From NCBI GenBank assembly GCA_003229935.1, contig QIGD01000011.1, positions 1 through 21,163 of the forward strand: a DNA stretch of 21,163 bases. Direction: 5' to 3'. The notes below the pieces were generated by a model. It was given only the letters and a program-made list of their open reading frames with translations, ran no database searches and had not been told where the DNA came from. Of the stretch, positions 21,080 through 21,163 are shown one piece after another (position 1 is the stretch's first letter; every line of letters starts with the position of its first letter). This DNA is from Methanobacteriota archaeon (lineage in GTDB: Archaea > Hydrothermarchaeota > Hydrothermarchaeia > Hydrothermarchaeales > BMS3B). Position numbers and translations under genes: made by a program.

Positions 21080-21163
21080 CTACCCACGACTAAAGTCGTG
21101 GGCTTCCTGAGTCATAGGTGTATCTTGTGCTAGACCTCGAACAGGCATCAAATCGGTGTATCC
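21080..21163 (-). CDS. tnpB: TnpB C-terminus (partial; runs off the window)
   Basis: On the minus strand the frame is open from the window edge to the TAG at 21080-21082 and encodes 27 residues ending QEAHDFSRG. The M/T-x-QEA-x-x-x-x-x-G ending is the usual C-terminus of IS200/IS605 TnpB proteins, the RNA-guided DNA nucleases ancestral to Cas12. The RuvC and zinc-finger parts would lie beyond the window. The last codons themselves form the terminal hairpin, an arrangement usual for these elements, where the 3' end of the gene overlaps the omega/reRNA. Confidence 0.7.
   Translation of the reverse strand, partial: GYTDLMPVRGLAQDTPMTQEAHDFSRG
21083..21102 (-). repeat. IS200/IS605 subterminal hairpin, part of the predicted omega RNA
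   Basis: CCCACGAC at 21083-21090 pairs with GTCGTGGG at 21095-21102 around a TAAA loop, a perfect 8-bp stem. It lies over the last TnpB codons and just inside the element end. In this family such hairpins are bound by the transposase TnpA, and on the right end the same region is the scaffold at the 3' end of the TnpB guide RNA. Confidence 0.8.

Larger units (their letters stand above)
21075..21163 (-). mobile_element. Right end of an IS200/IS605-family element (partial)
   Basis: The last 89 bases hold the C-terminal codons of TnpB, the terminal hairpin and the sequence TAGTTCAC typical of these ends, followed directly by cdhC sequence. The element runs off the window to the right and lies in the same orientation as cdhC. 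The boundary at 21074/21075 is set by where cdhC coding sense stops; it could be off by a few bases. IS200/IS605 elements make no target duplications and have no terminal inverted repeats, in line with the subterminal hairpin here. Confidence 0.75.

Noticed and set aside
1..21163. CRISPR array
   Set aside because: No regularly spaced direct repeats of 24-40 bases were seen; the repeats found are isolated palindromes.

Overview
The window looks like part of the chromosome of an anaerobic, tetraether-lipid-making archaeon, probably euryarchaeal. The evidence is: archaeal families throughout (ATP-dependent DNA ligase, type II methionine aminopeptidase, AK6-type kinase, AcnX-type phosphomevalonate dehydratase, a tetraether-synthase-like radical SAM enzyme), TATA-like boxes about 25-30 bases before several starts, Shine-Dalgarno sites of the GGTGAT / AGGAGGTGAT type, a tRNA-Phe without encoded CCA, and a piece of the acetyl-CoA decarbonylase/synthase beta subunit (CdhC). 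I cannot fix the genus; methanogen, ANME and Archaeoglobus-like lineages all fit.

Layout. 1-2030: a wrecked insertion sequence whose transposase carries two frameshifts, a stop and an internal deletion. 2069-6567: an aminotransferase, a frameshifted membrane protein, then a cobalamin block (CobD-like PLP enzyme, Cys-rich metal-binding protein, cobyric acid synthase). 6658-7326: Hsp20 and an unrecognised 48-residue protein, both with very strong ribosome binding sites. 7395-10500: two adjacent radical SAM genes, a tetraether synthase homologue and a SPASM-domain enzyme. 10553-11666: a coiled-coil protein, tRNA-Phe, a candidate leaderless 26-codon ORF lying over a perfect 12-bp inverted repeat, and a small AbrB-like protein. 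11704-15515: DNA ligase, AK6-type kinase, methionine aminopeptidase and HD phosphohydrolase, tightly packed. 15516-16420: gene debris, including a broken TIR-like gene. 16421-20528: FAD-dependent dehydrogenase, IscA-like protein, phosphomevalonate dehydratase large subunit, DUF123 nuclease-like protein, and an Lrp-type regulator with a Cys-rich tail behind a perfect palindrome. 20532-21163: the 3' part of cdhC, cut by the end of an IS200/IS605-type element whose TnpB C-terminus and terminal hairpin occupy the last 90 bases.

How the parts fit. Two steps of archaeal membrane-lipid synthesis are visible: isoprenoid precursor supply (phosphomevalonate dehydratase) and tetraether formation (Tes-like enzyme). 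Cobalamin and acetyl-CoA decarbonylase/synthase genes fit Wood-Ljungdahl-type C1 metabolism, although the cdhC copy here is broken. The main points for a second look are the TnpB/cdhC junction, where the predicted guide of the TnpB RNA would be cdhC sequence; the Tes/SPASM radical SAM pair; the decayed TIR-like gene; and the small leaderless ORF/hairpin locus.
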